Assembly: GCA_015655975.1 (NCBI GenBank)
Contig: DVEP01000028.1
Span: forward strand, 1-54,305
Origin: Eubacterium sp.
GTDB taxonomy: Bacteria > Bacillota > Clostridia > Oscillospirales > Acutalibacteraceae
DNA: 54,305 nt
Reading direction: 5' to 3'
Position numbers and translations under genes: made by a program. Positions 9,214 to 18,367 of the stretch are shown here, in pieces (positions within the stretch are counted from its first letter, which is position 1; each line of letters starts with the position of its first letter). The notes below the pieces were generated by a model that searched no databases, was not told the origin of the DNA, and saw nothing but the letters and a program-made list of their open reading frames with translations.

Positions 9214-9283
9214 AAAATCACCTGTATAGAGTTTAACATATACGGTAAAAAACTTCAACATTGCGAAAACAGATGATTTTAGG

Positions 9284-9312
9284 TTGAATTAAAATATCAA
9301 ATGCTATATAAT
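9284..9312 (+). promoter_or_regulatory. Promoter of the hypothetical gene at 9339
   Basis: TTGAAT at 9284-9289, a 17-base spacer and TATAAT at 9307-9312. It is 27 bases before the ATG. Confidence 0.65.
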
Positions 9313-9338
9313 TAAAAATATGTTTGGAGAGTGATTTT

Positions 9339-9824
9339 ATGGAAAGAGAATTTTACACAATTTCTTTGTATGTAGATGAAAATGAAAACTTAATAGGAAT
9401 ACCTTGCGGAGAAAGTAAAAAATACGGAGTTGCAGATATAGACAAAGTTTTACTGCTCAAAGCACCGTATTCAAACGACAGACTTGAAAAATATGTTGAG
9501 GAAGTTATTGAACACTGTTACACAAAAGAACACAACGACAACAGCGATATTTCTACGATAGAAAAGTACACTAAAGTAAAGGGCTTTGTAAACGCTACTG
9601 CGCCGTACACTTTGATTTCCGTTGTAAAAACAAAAGACACTTATTCGCTTATGCCGACATTCAATGACCTTGAAAAAGGCCCGTTGCTCATAGATGACGA
9701 CGAACATATTTTACCCGTCAACTACAACGCTGGCGAACTCGCCGAAGTAATACACGGCTTTATAGAAGTGTATGTAAAAGCAAACATCTTCTACAAAGAA
9801 ATAGAAGAACAGAATAAGAAATAA
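9339..9824 (+). CDS. Hypothetical soluble acidic protein
   Basis: 161 residues from ATG 9339, which has GGAGA 9 bases upstream. An in-frame TTG at 9324 is less likely because it lies before the ribosome site. No signal peptide, membrane segment or known catalytic motif is seen. The protein is acidic, with a mixed alpha/beta look and an amphipathic C-terminal helix ending EIEEQNKK. It stands alone with its own promoter. I do not recognise the family. Confidence 0.75.
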   Translation: MEREFYTISLYVDENENLIGIPCGESKKYGVADIDKVLLLKAPYSNDRLEKYVEEVIEHCYTKEHNDNSDISTIEKYTKVKGFVNATAPYTLISVVKTKDTYSLMPTFNDLEKGPLLIDDDEHILPVNYNAGELAEVIHGFIEVYVKANIFYKEIEEQNKK

Positions 9825-9899
9825 GTAATAACTACAGACACATGAAAATCCCCCATGCGTCTACCTTTTTATTATAGTAAAATGAAGTAGTAGGTTGTA

Positions 9900-9924
9900 T
9901 GTTGATTATTTTTTGTAATCAACA
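9900..9924. repeat. Perfect 9-bp inverted repeat after cassette 1
   Basis: TGTTGATTA (9900-9908) and TAATCAACA (9916-9924) with a 7-base loop, just downstream of the 170-residue gene on the minus strand. There is no strong T run, so it is a weak terminator at best. Confidence 0.45.
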
Positions 9925-9941
9925 TTAAAGTCAATACGATT

Positions 9942-10454
9942 TCATTCTTTATTATTTGGAAGTTTTAAGTTTGCATCCCCACCTAATAATGAAATTGCTG
10001 TTCCTGCTACTGTTACAATTACAACTCCGGCAATTGTTAAAATATCCCTAATGAATTTTTTATTTTCTTTATCTTTTTCATCCATCATTTTTTGAACTTC
10101 TTGCATTTTATCAATGATTTGCATTTTTTCATTTAAATCTAATTCTGTATCTTCTAATAATTTATCAAGCGAATCAAGTATTTTGTTACATGCATCATAG
10201 TAAGCTTTTATACTGTCACCATTTTGATTAAGAGCTGTTTCTATTTCTTGCTTGTAATCAATCATTATTGATTTCATTGTTGAAGCAAATTCAGGAAATT
10301 GTTCAATTGCTGCTTTTGCAACTTCTGGTTCCATATTCGGAATCATTGATACGAATTCAATTACTTTATCTTTTGATAAATGTCTAAAATCTTCAATTCC
10401 TAATTTATCTAATACCTTTTGCTCATTTAATGGTTTCTTTAAGGATCGTTTCAT
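9942..10454 (-). CDS. Hypothetical helical protein with a C-terminal membrane segment
   Basis: 170 residues. A long, mostly helical, charged region (residues 1-135) includes heptad-like coiled-coil stretches such as LNEKMQIIDKMQEVQKMM. One hydrophobic segment follows near residues 137-158 (LTIAGVVIVTVAGTAISLL), then a short polar tail. The layout suggests a tail-anchored cytoplasmic protein. It is the last gene of accessory cassette 1, 80 bases after the lipoprotein gene. Family not recognised. Confidence 0.75.
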   Translation of the reverse strand: MKRSLKKPLNEQKVLDKLGIEDFRHLSKDKVIEFVSMIPNMEPEVAKAAIEQFPEFASTMKSIMIDYKQEIETALNQNGDSIKAYYDACNKILDSLDKLLEDTELDLNEKMQIIDKMQEVQKMMDEKDKENKKFIRDILTIAGVVIVTVAGTAISLLGGDANLKLPNNKE

Positions 10455-10534
10455 ACTATTTTTTATCCTTTCACTGTTTAATTTATAATTTTATTATACC
10501 ATTTCGCAAAGTGCTGTTCAATGAAAACATTTTA

Positions 10535-11356
10535 TTAGAGCAATTTAGTTAAATTATCGATAATTTTCTTTTCAAGTTCTTTTTGTTGACTTGCCGTTAA
10601 ATAATTTGATGTCCTTACAAGTATAGTACCGACAACAGTATGTGTTCCTGAAGCAGTTCTTGTACCGTCAAAAGTGGCAAGATAATCTCTTCTTTTAATT
10701 GCATCATCCTCGGTGGCGTAAACCTCAATACTTCCTCCACCGTCCGTTCCATTTTCAATAATTGTACCATCAAGCCAAAGTTTATCCTTTTCTTTAATTT
10801 GGCTTGATGCAAAAAATACTGTTGATGTATATCCGCCTGGTTTATTCAAATTGCCGTTTGGGTCATTATCTTCGGTTACTGCTGCATAACCTGTAATTGT
10901 GTCAATATTTTTAATTCTGTCAATGATAAATGCTTCAGTAGGATTTGTTACTTGCTTCATTATTTTTATGCTGTTTTCTAAATCTGTTTTTACCGATGCA
11001 AGCGTTTCATTTGCTTTTGTATAACTGATTTTCTTTAAATTATCGTTTACTATCGTATTGATTTCTTCAGCATTGCCTTTTCTTTTTGGTATTTCAATAA
11101 TAGTTGCCCGTGCATCTGCTATTGCAGTCTCAAGAGCAGATATTGTTGATTTATCATATGGCTTTTCTTTCGAATCAATCAACGATTGACTGTCAGATAT
11201 AGTCTTTTCAAATGTTGTTTGTTCAGTTGCAATACGTGAACATTCGCTGTCATAAGCAGCTATCGCCGCTTTCTTTTCTTCTCCACAACCAGTAAACAAT
11301 ATTGAAAACATACCAATTAAACAAATTACAATTCCTAATAATTTAACTTTTTTCAT
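10535..11356 (-). CDS. Putative lipoprotein of cassette 1
   Basis: 273 residues from ATG 11356 (MKKVKLLG), preceded by AGGAGA; an upstream in-frame codon at 11380 lacks a ribosome site. The signal peptide ends in the lipobox LFTGC (Cys near residue 24), so the protein should be lipid-anchored outside the cell. Residues 30-140 are helical and coiled-coil-like. The second half is a compact domain with W, G-rich turns and KRRDYLATFDG. Its function is unknown. It sits between the zinc-ribbon membrane protein and the 170-residue protein. Confidence 0.8.
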   Translation of the reverse strand: MKKVKLLGIVICLIGMFSILFTGCGEEKKAAIAAYDSECSRIATEQTTFEKTISDSQSLIDSKEKPYDKSTISALETAIADARATIIEIPKRKGNAEEINTIVNDNLKKISYTKANETLASVKTDLENSIKIMKQVTNPTEAFIIDRIKNIDTITGYAAVTEDNDPNGNLNKPGGYTSTVFFASSQIKEKDKLWLDGTIIENGTDGGGSIEVYATEDDAIKRRDYLATFDGTRTASGTHTVVGTILVRTSNYLTASQQKELEKKIIDNLTKLL

Positions 11357-11500
11357 TTTAAATTCTCCTTTTACAATCAAGGGTAGAAACTATTCTTATT
11401 CAATCTAACACATATAAAAGATTTATGTATTTTTAATAAAAAGTTTTAATTATTTTATTTATTGTTATTTCAAATGAATTTTAAAAAACTATCTCATTAA

Positions 11501-13018
11501 TTATCTCATTGTTATCTCTATCGGTTTTAATTTAAATAATCCTGAAACTGAATCATATTCCTCAACTTCAGCTATCAAATGAAAATTCAAACCAACACTC
11601 AAGTTATCTTTATTAGGAACATCTTCTCCCTTTAAATTTAAATCATAATAATTAACATCTTCAAATTGAAAACTCGGTCCTCTAACTTCAGATTCACTAT
11701 AATCACCACTATATATTAAATAATCAAATCTTGTATCATAGTTACCGTGATGATTTACAAAAGCAACATTTGCATCAAATTCTATTTTTTCTCCCTTATA
11801 TTTGTTTGCAAATTCAGCAACTTTTGGGTCGTTTTCATTTTTGAGCTTTAAAAGTGATGCTAGTTCTTTACAATTTGAAGTATTGTATATAACATCATCA
11901 ACAACTTCATTTTTTACTGTTTGCGTTTCATTTGTTGTTTCTTTTTCAGAACTATCATTATTATTTTCATATATAGTACCTAAAATTGTTTTTACATTAA
12001 TTTCTGAATTAGTACACGATACTTCAAATTTATATTTTTCATCTTTAGAAATATCTATATTTATAATTTTTAAAATAGTATTATCTTCACAACTTACAAA
12101 TTTAACAGTATGTATACCTTTTGTCAGCATATAATTTAATGTTTTTGTTTCCCCATGAATAACAGAATCTTCCAAATCATCATCAACAATAATTTTTATA
12201 TCATATTTACTAAACATAGCATTTTCACGACAAATAACTTCTATCTCAACATTAAATTCCGGTTCCTGTATAATTATTGAAATTATATTGTTTCCTAAAT
12301 ATTCAACGGTTAATTTATATGAATCTGCATTTTTGGCTGAAAAAGATTTTTCATTTTCGTTTACTTCAATATTAAATCCATTTTGCGCACACAATGTAAT
12401 ATATTCATTAAAATCATCAATACCGGTTTCACCAATATAAACTTTAAAAAGTTTTTTATCATCATTTTCAATTTTTCCGACTTTAGACTTTGGTATTGGA
12501 ATAAGTTTAGCCATTTCACTTTCAGACCATCTTAATATTCCAAGTTCCATAGGTGCTTCAAGACTGATGCTCATTTCTTCGTCTTTCTCGTCAAAACGCA
12601 GGCTCAACTTATATCCCTCATTGCTGAATGCACTGTAGGAATTACCGTCAATTACACTCTCTTGAGTATATCCGAAAGTTTTACATTCCGACATATATTC
12701 TTTGTATTCATCTTTAGAGGTATCATAAATATATACAGACAAGTTTTCTTCAGAATTATAGTTAATTTCTCCCTTATTTGACTTTGGTTCAGGCAAATAA
12801 TCTGCCAAAACAACATCTGACCAATCAAGATTATTCCTTTTGCTGTTACTGATTGCAATAAGTGATGAAATCACAGCAACGATAAGTAACAAAATAAACC
12901 ACCATTGTGAATAAAAAGGCTTTTGAATTTTTGTTCCGCAAGACGGACAAACTCTCACCCCTTTCGGAATTGTATTGTTGCAATTTTTGCAAACAATTGT
13001 TTCGTTTCCATTTTTCAC
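11501..13018 (-). CDS. Zinc-ribbon membrane protein with duplicated and DUF4839-like extracytoplasmic domains
   Basis: 505 residues, GTG start at 13018 with AAGGAG 8 bases upstream. Residues 9-28 form a zinc ribbon (CKNC...CPSC), followed by one membrane helix (about 38-58). Two tandem related domains of about 90 residues follow. Both share an L-x-P-x-P-K-S-x-x-G-x-I start, a D-x-x-x-Y-x-x-x-C middle and a Y-K-L-x-x-x end. They resemble DUF6591 from memory. A beta-rich linker leads to a C-terminal domain with KYKGEKIEFDA, NHHGNYDTR and SGDYSES, which resembles DUF4839. Probably a cytoplasmic sensor ribbon with an outside domain. Second gene of cassette 1. Confidence 0.8.
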   Translation of the reverse strand: MKNGNETIVCKNCNNTIPKGVRVCPSCGTKIQKPFYSQWWFILLLIVAVISSLIAISNSKRNNLDWSDVVLADYLPEPKSNKGEINYNSEENLSVYIYDTSKDEYKEYMSECKTFGYTQESVIDGNSYSAFSNEGYKLSLRFDEKDEEMSISLEAPMELGILRWSESEMAKLIPIPKSKVGKIENDDKKLFKVYIGETGIDDFNEYITLCAQNGFNIEVNENEKSFSAKNADSYKLTVEYLGNNIISIIIQEPEFNVEIEVICRENAMFSKYDIKIIVDDDLEDSVIHGETKTLNYMLTKGIHTVKFVSCEDNTILKIINIDISKDEKYKFEVSCTNSEINVKTILGTIYENNNDSSEKETTNETQTVKNEVVDDVIYNTSNCKELASLLKLKNENDPKVAEFANKYKGEKIEFDANVAFVNHHGNYDTRFDYLIYSGDYSESEVRGPSFQFEDVNYYDLNLKGEDVPNKDNLSVGLNFHLIAEVEEYDSVSGLFKLKPIEITMR

Positions 13019-13126
13019 TACATATTCTCCTTTGATATTATTTTACAAGCAAGGGCAGAAACTGTCCTTGCTCAATTTAACACACTTGATTAAATACCGT
13101 TTATTTGTTGTCTTAAAACAAACTTT

Positions 13127-13414
13127 TTAATCATTTTTTCTTTCTTTGATGATTTTTCTCACCCATTTTTCACTGTAACCGTACTTTGAAGCAAGCTTCT
13201 TGATATTTGTACCGTCATACTCAAGAATAATTTGGTCGGCGATAAAATCTTTTGTGAAAAAGTGCACAGGAAAAGTCACCTGCGTACCTCGGCAGGCTGA
13301 ATGTATTTTCATTGCAGCCTCAACACCAAGCAAATTGGCAATATCTCTGTAAACTCCGCTCAGATATTCACTTTCAATTTCACTCGGTTCCATATCGGTA
13401 TATACCTCTTTCAT
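13127..13414 (-). CDS. Mor-like transcriptional regulator (copy 1)
   Basis: 95 residues with an AAGGAG site 7 bases before ATG 13414. The N-terminal part (M-E-P-S-E-I-E-S-E) is followed by a helical region and VTFPVHFFTKDFI. The C-terminal helix-turn-helix (about 62-90) has KKLASKYGYSEKWVRKII. The layout matches the Mor transcription activator family of phage Mu and its many Clostridial relatives. It is closely similar to the protein at 43195-43497. It leads cassette 1, and its upstream region carries three TTACRAG boxes, suggesting autoregulation. Confidence 0.82.
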   Translation of the reverse strand: MKEVYTDMEPSEIESEYLSGVYRDIANLLGVEAAMKIHSACRGTQVTFPVHFFTKDFIADQIILEYDGTNIKKLASKYGYSEKWVRKIIKERKND

Positions 13415-13454
13415 CTTTACTCTCCTTTCACATTATTAAACATTTTTTCGGAAA

Positions 13455-13527
13455 TGTATATAGTCGTTGTTCACGGAACATTTCCTTGTAAAAGGGCACT
13501 GTTATACCCTCGTAACAGTGCTTGTAA
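13455..13527 (-). promoter_or_regulatory. Candidate Mor-regulated promoter with TTACRAG boxes (copy 1)
   Basis: On the minus strand there is a TATACA element (13460-13455) with no good -35. Upstream are TTACAAG (13491-13485), TTACGAG (13515-13509) and TTACAAG (13527-13521), spaced 24 and 12 bases. The same arrangement, with the 12-base pair conserved, lies upstream of the second Mor-like gene. The first box would be centred about 40 bases before transcription start, where an activator that replaces a -35 would bind. The role is inferred. Confidence 0.5.
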
Positions 13528-13597
13528 ATTTCGCGAGGCAAAAAAGCAAAGTCAAAACTTCAAAAACAATTTTAAATCTTAATAAAAATGAGCATAA

Positions 13598-13625
13598 AAA
13601 AGAGCAGGCTTTCGCCTGCTCTTTT
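13598..13625. terminator. Strong bidirectional terminator
   Basis: 12-bp perfect stem AAAAGAGCAGGC / GCCTGCTCTTTT with a 4-base loop at 13610-13613. It serves the GPH symporter on the minus strand. Confidence 0.85.
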
Positions 13626-13647
13626 AAAATACAAGTAACATCAATCT

Positions 13648-15243
13648 TTATTCTGTTTTATTATTTTCAACTTCATAAACGCCGTCTTGTACTTTTTCGG
13701 TACTTAAATTTTCTACAGTTTCCATTTCTCTTTGCGCTCTTCTAACCTTGAGTTCTTCAAGTATTCTTGAGTGTTCTTTATCGCTCAAAGCGTACTTTAG
13801 TGTAGGAAGAACAGAAAGAAGAAGTCCGATAGCCGGAGGAATTGAACACAGGAAAATCATTGCCGTTGCATACGGTTCAAAATCAACTTTGAAGTTCGCA
13901 CCGTTATTAAGTGCATTTGTCATAGCGGCAACATTTTCATCACTGTAACCCACATAAGCGTAAACTACTGCGCTTAAAATAGATGCAATACCCGAAGCAA
14001 GTTTTGTTGCAAAAGACTGACCTGAGAAGAAAACGCCGTCGGGACGAATTCCCTTAGGGTTGATATACTCTTCATAGTCGATACAGTCAGCAATCATAAC
14101 TGACTGCAAAACATTTACTGCACCCATACTTGCACCTGCAAGAAGGAAACCTACAAAACTGAGTGCAAGCCAAAGGGGTTGGTCAAGACCTCCTTCTGCG
14201 GGGTCTGCCATTTTATAGAAAACAAAAATCAATACAAACGGGATTGCTCCGCCTGCACTTGAAATATTGTACAGTGTTTTCTTCTCTACTTTTTCAATAA
14301 CTTTCGGCACGAGTGCCATTGCAATGAACTGTCCGCCGAATATTGCACCGCCGATTACTGCAAGTTGTATAATCGCAGTCATCATATCGCCGTTGCCGAA
14401 ATAGTAAGTAAGAAGCGTCATGGCAACAATCATAAGAAGTTGTATAGGGCTTCTTAAAACACTTGAAATGAGAATTTGTCTAAACGGTTTATTAGTCCAC
14501 ATCAATTTAAAGTTCTCTTTAAGAGTGTGTCTTTCCTCACTTTGAGTTACACGCTCTTTAGTGAACAAGCCTGCAAGTTCAAACAAAACAGACGCAATCA
14601 CTGTGGTTACAACAGCGGTTACTATGAAACCTTTTTGCATAGCACCGTTCATAGCGGCAGCGTCGTTTGGGTCTATTCCCTTTTGGAAAATTCTGCCCAC
14701 TTCCTGTGCGATGACTGTAATGAGCACCATAATACCGCCGATACCTGCTGCAATTCTTGCAAGCGAAAGTATGCTTGAACGGTCTTTTTCATCGTCTGTC
14801 ATCAGTGCTGTGATACCCCAAAGCGGAATATCGCCGACTGTATAAGACATGCCCCAAAGTATGTATGAAACAGCTGCCCATGCAACAATCAAAACTTTGC
14901 CTGTTTCGGATGCCTCGGTATAAATACCGTTGCAGAAACACAGAATTGTGATGACGCATATTACAGGAGGTGCAAAGATTAAATAAGGTCTGCACTTACC
15001 CCATTTTGAATGTGTTTTGTCAACTATCGTACCCATCATAGGGTCATTGATAGCGTCCCATACCCTTGCAACGAACATAATCACGCCGATTGCCATTGCA
15101 GGAAGGAAGATTACATTTTGAAGATAGAAATAAAGACCTGTACCGATAATGTTGTAAAGCATATTTTGTCCCAACATACCAAGCAGGTACATATTTCTTT
15201 CTTTGGATGTGTATGTGTTGATATTTTTCGGTGATTTTCCCAC
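13648..15243 (-). CDS. GPH-family glycoside/sodium symporter
   Basis: 531 residues from the GTG at 15243 (product beginning with V/M-G-K-S-P-K-N), 7 bases after GAGAGGGGG. A start at 15273 would precede this site. Twelve membrane helices are expected. Motifs of the glycoside-pentoside-hexuronide:cation symporters are visible: the WDAINDPMMG segment in helix 2 and GKCRPYL in the following loop. It lies directly downstream of the GH3 glycosidase in the same direction, pointing to uptake of the beta-glycosides that the GH3 cleaves. The cytoplasmic tail is charged. Confidence 0.9.
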   Translation of the reverse strand: MGKSPKNINTYTSKERNMYLLGMLGQNMLYNIIGTGLYFYLQNVIFLPAMAIGVIMFVARVWDAINDPMMGTIVDKTHSKWGKCRPYLIFAPPVICVITILCFCNGIYTEASETGKVLIVAWAAVSYILWGMSYTVGDIPLWGITALMTDDEKDRSSILSLARIAAGIGGIMVLITVIAQEVGRIFQKGIDPNDAAAMNGAMQKGFIVTAVVTTVIASVLFELAGLFTKERVTQSEERHTLKENFKLMWTNKPFRQILISSVLRSPIQLLMIVAMTLLTYYFGNGDMMTAIIQLAVIGGAIFGGQFIAMALVPKVIEKVEKKTLYNISSAGGAIPFVLIFVFYKMADPAEGGLDQPLWLALSFVGFLLAGASMGAVNVLQSVMIADCIDYEEYINPKGIRPDGVFFSGQSFATKLASGIASILSAVVYAYVGYSDENVAAMTNALNNGANFKVDFEPYATAMIFLCSIPPAIGLLLSVLPTLKYALSDKEHSRILEELKVRRAQREMETVENLSTEKVQDGVYEVENNKTE

Positions 15244-15398
15244 CTTAATGCCCCCTCTCGAATAACAATACAATTATACTATCCGTAATACTCATTAGTC
15301 AAGATAAATAATAAAAAAGTTTAAATTATTATATTTTTATATATATTTACCTACAATACTAACTTTTTTATCAATCAATAATTATTATTGCAAAAAAT

Positions 15399-15424
15399 AA
15401 AACCGAAAACTGAGTTTCGGTTTT
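15399..15424 (-). terminator. Terminator after the GH3 gene
   Basis: 10-bp stem AAAACCGAAA (15399-15408) and TTTCGGTTTT (15415-15424), T-rich beyond on the minus strand. It separates the GH3 gene from the symporter, so the two may have unequal or separate expression. Confidence 0.7.
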
Positions 15425-15443
15425 ATTTCAATATTTATTTACT

Positions 15444-17903
15444 TTAAATTGAGTTAATTAAGAATTTGATATTTGCAAGTGCGTGAGGAATGCCTGCAAG
15501 AATTTTACCGAGACCTTTACCGGTGCTTTGGTCATCGTTGAGTATTTCGAGCAAGCCCGCAGCCATCTTTTCACTGAAAACGCCCATTGACATTGCAATG
15601 AAATTCCTGATTGGAATTTGAAGAGCCATTTGCTGAAGCATTTGACCGTCGCCGTTTTCACTGCTTCCGAATTTAACCATTACTTTTGAAACAATCTTGC
15701 AAATTCTTGCGCCCCATTTAGTATGACGAGCGTCATCTAAACAGTTGTAAATAGTTAAAGGTACAGTCTTATCCAACTCTCGAACAGGCAATTTTCCGTA
15801 AACCGCAGACCATTCATCGTCGCTGATATTTTGAATATCTGCCGTATAGTATGACGGTGCAGTCTGTCTGTAATCGGGAATTTCAGCAGTTGAAGTGCTT
15901 TCAACATCAAGTGTTGCGCTGAGTCTTACATCTCGGCTTGAAGAAGCAACGAGTATTTCAAACTTGCCGCTTTCAACACACCAATCTTCAGCATTCACAT
16001 TGTAGAAAGCAAAAGCACGCTTTGACAAAACGATTTCAACTTCTGTTTCCTCGCCTGATTTAAGGAATACTTTTTTATAGCCTTTGAGTTCTTTTTCAGG
16101 TCTGAAAATTGTACTTTCAACATCTTTCACATATACCTGAGCAATTTCAGCGCCGTCGTATTCTCCGACATTTTTGATTTTGAAAGAAACTGTAACTTCG
16201 TCTGTATCTTTGATATTGTTTGAAGACAATTTTATATCGCTGTATTTAAAATCTGTGTATGAAAGTCCGAAACCGAACGGGAACAAAACATCTTTTTTAG
16301 CAGTGTCGTAGTAGCGATAGCCGATATATACGCTTTCTTTGTGCTCGCTTGCCACTTTTTTCGGATAGTTTCCGTAAGTCGGATTGTCTTCAAGACAAAG
16401 CGGGTATGTTTCTGCAAGTTTACCGCTCGGATTAACAACACCTGCAAGAAGTCTTGCAACTGCACTGCCGCCTGCCTGACCGCCGAGAAGTGAATTTAAC
16501 AGACCCTTAACTTCATTTATCCAAGGCATTTTAACAACCGAACCGCCTGCAAGAACAACGACAGTATTTTCATTTGCCTCGCAAACTGCATGAATGAGGT
16601 CGTTATGGCACTGTGGCATATCCATAGTATTTCTATCGTAGCCCTCTGCTTCAAATCCCTCTGTCAAACCTGCGAAAACTATCGCAACATCGGCAGTTTT
16701 AGCTTTGCAAACTGCTTCTTTAACAAGAATATCGTCTCTTACATCTTCACTCTTTCTGTAACCCTGAGCATAGTCGCACTCAAAGCCGAGTTCAACAAGG
16801 CTGTCGTAAGCATTGTCAAGTCTTGTCGGATTAACAACAGACGAACCGGGTCCCTGATATCTCGGAGATTTTGCCATCTCGCCGATAACGGCAATTCTTT
16901 GACCTTTTTTAAGAGGCAGAACATTGCCGTCGTTTTTCATCAACACCATTGAGCTTTCTGCAACTTCTCTGGCTGTCTGATGATTTTTATCATAGTCGCA
17001 CTCGTCTTTTGCGTTTTCAAATGTTTCTTTTGATTTTAAAATGAGTTCAACAACATTGTCAACACAAGCGTCCAAATCTTCCATAGAAAGAGTGCCGTTA
17101 TTAACGGATTCAATGATTTTTTTAATGTTATATTCGCCCGATGACGGCATTTCAAGGTCAGTACCGTACTTCACACCTTCTACTCTGTCAACGCTTGCGC
17201 CCCAGTCCGTAACAATAAGACCTTTGAAACCCCATTCGTCTCTCAAAACTTTTTGCTGAAGCCACTCATTTTGAGAACAATATGTACCGTTAAGACGGTT
17301 GTAGGCATTCATCACTGTCCATGGCTGAGCCTCTTTTACTGCAATTTCAAACTGAGCAAGGTATATCTCTCTTAAAGTTCTCTCGTCTATACACTCATTC
17401 ACTATCATTCTGTATGCTTCCTGAGAGTTACAAGCAAAGTGCTTCAAAGATGCACCTATACCTTTTGACTGAATACCATTAATGATTGAAGCTGCGGTTT
17501 TGCCTGCAAGATACGGGTCTTCGGAAAAATATTCAAAGTTTCTTCCGCAAAGAGGCGAGCGTTTAATGTTTGCGCCCGGCCCTAAAATAACAGAAACTTT
17601 TTCTCTGATACATTCGTCTGCAAGCGCCTGACCCATTTTGTATGTAAGTTCAGGGTCCCATGAACAAACATTTGTCGATGCGGGAGGCATACAAGTTGCA
17701 GGCACAGAGTTGCCGAGTCCAACCTTTTTGTTTTCTTTAGACGGATTTGTGTCTTGCTTTCTCAAGCCGTGAGGTCCGTCTGTAAGCATTGTTACAGGCA
17801 AACCGTATTTGTCCGAGCCGTTGGCGTGCCAATAGTCTTTGCCCGAAACAAAATGCGCTTTTTCTTCCAAAGTCATTTTATTTACAATTTCAGGATGTTT
17901 CAT
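15444..17903 (-). CDS. Glycoside hydrolase family 3 beta-glycosidase
   Basis: 819 residues from ATG 17903 (MKHPEIVNK); the ATG at 17921 lies before the AAGGA site. No signal peptide, so it is cytoplasmic. The GH3 N-domain has RNFEYFSEDP, KHFACNS and the nucleophile Asp in VTDWGAS (about residue 225). The GH3 C-domain spans roughly 310-540, followed by a fibronectin III-like domain with ELKGYKKV. About 130 further residues at the C-terminus lie outside these domains. It acts on imported beta-linked oligosaccharides with the neighbouring GPH symporter. The exact sugar is not determinable. Confidence 0.94.
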   Translation of the reverse strand: MKHPEIVNKMTLEEKAHFVSGKDYWHANGSDKYGLPVTMLTDGPHGLRKQDTNPSKENKKVGLGNSVPATCMPPASTNVCSWDPELTYKMGQALADECIREKVSVILGPGANIKRSPLCGRNFEYFSEDPYLAGKTAASIINGIQSKGIGASLKHFACNSQEAYRMIVNECIDERTLREIYLAQFEIAVKEAQPWTVMNAYNRLNGTYCSQNEWLQQKVLRDEWGFKGLIVTDWGASVDRVEGVKYGTDLEMPSSGEYNIKKIIESVNNGTLSMEDLDACVDNVVELILKSKETFENAKDECDYDKNHQTAREVAESSMVLMKNDGNVLPLKKGQRIAVIGEMAKSPRYQGPGSSVVNPTRLDNAYDSLVELGFECDYAQGYRKSEDVRDDILVKEAVCKAKTADVAIVFAGLTEGFEAEGYDRNTMDMPQCHNDLIHAVCEANENTVVVLAGGSVVKMPWINEVKGLLNSLLGGQAGGSAVARLLAGVVNPSGKLAETYPLCLEDNPTYGNYPKKVASEHKESVYIGYRYYDTAKKDVLFPFGFGLSYTDFKYSDIKLSSNNIKDTDEVTVSFKIKNVGEYDGAEIAQVYVKDVESTIFRPEKELKGYKKVFLKSGEETEVEIVLSKRAFAFYNVNAEDWCVESGKFEILVASSSRDVRLSATLDVESTSTAEIPDYRQTAPSYYTADIQNISDDEWSAVYGKLPVRELDKTVPLTIYNCLDDARHTKWGARICKIVSKVMVKFGSSENGDGQMLQQMALQIPIRNFIAMSMGVFSEKMAAGLLEILNDDQSTGKGLGKILAGIPHALANIKFLINSI

Positions 17904-17960
17904 ACTAAATATTCCTTTCACATTTGCTTTCCCTTTAAATACTTATTTAAAACAGTATTT

Positions 17961-17997
17961 ATTATACAATATTTGTTTTAGCAATTTCAAGTGTCAA
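17961..17997 (-). promoter_or_regulatory. Candidate promoter of the GH3 gene
   Basis: On the minus strand TATAAT (17966-17961) is preceded at 18 bases by TTGAAA (17990-17985). TTGACA lies just upstream (17997-17992) but too far away for sigma-A spacing. Confidence 0.5.
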
Positions 17998-18123
17998 ACA
18001 AAAACAAAATTATTACCGAATACCAAATATATTGTTTACTGATTGTGAACTGCACTTTAATCACATTAACATATATTAAAAACTAAAAAACACAACACAT
18101 TTTTCATAAATATACAAAAGAAA

Positions 18124-18145
18124 AAGACGGTTAAAAAACCGTCTT
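18124..18145 (-). terminator. Terminator after tRNA-Pro
   Basis: 9-bp stem AAGACGGTT / AACCGTCTT with a 4-base loop; a T run follows on the minus strand. Confidence 0.8.
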
Positions 18146-18148
18146 CTT

Positions 18149-18225
18149 TGGTCGAGGTGACAGGACTTGAACCTGCGGCCTCTGCGTCCCGAACGCAGCG
18201 CTCTACCAAACTGAGCCACACCTCG
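18149..18225 (-). tRNA. tRNA-Pro (anticodon CGG)
   Basis: The minus strand folds as a cloverleaf with acceptor CGAGGTG/CACCTCG, discriminator A and an encoded CCA. The anticodon stem CTGCG/CGCAG encloses the loop TTCGGGA, giving anticodon CGG (codon CCG). The T arm has GGTTCAAGTCC. Confidence 0.93.
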
Positions 18226-18317
18226 ATAGGTATTATTTATCAACTGCATAATATAATTACACATTTTATCCGTTTTGTCAATATATTTCTTTGTATTTTT
18301 TATTTTTTTATGGTAAA

Positions 18318-18334
18318 ATAGTTCGGCAAACTAT
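18318..18334. repeat. Inverted repeat ahead of the GH51-like gene
   Basis: ATAGTT (18318-18323) and AACTAT (18329-18334), flanked by A/T extensions that nearly continue the symmetry, about 34 bases before the TTG start. A possible operator. Confidence 0.35.
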
Positions 18335-18367
18335 ATTTTAAGCATAAAAACAAGCGAGGTATACATA

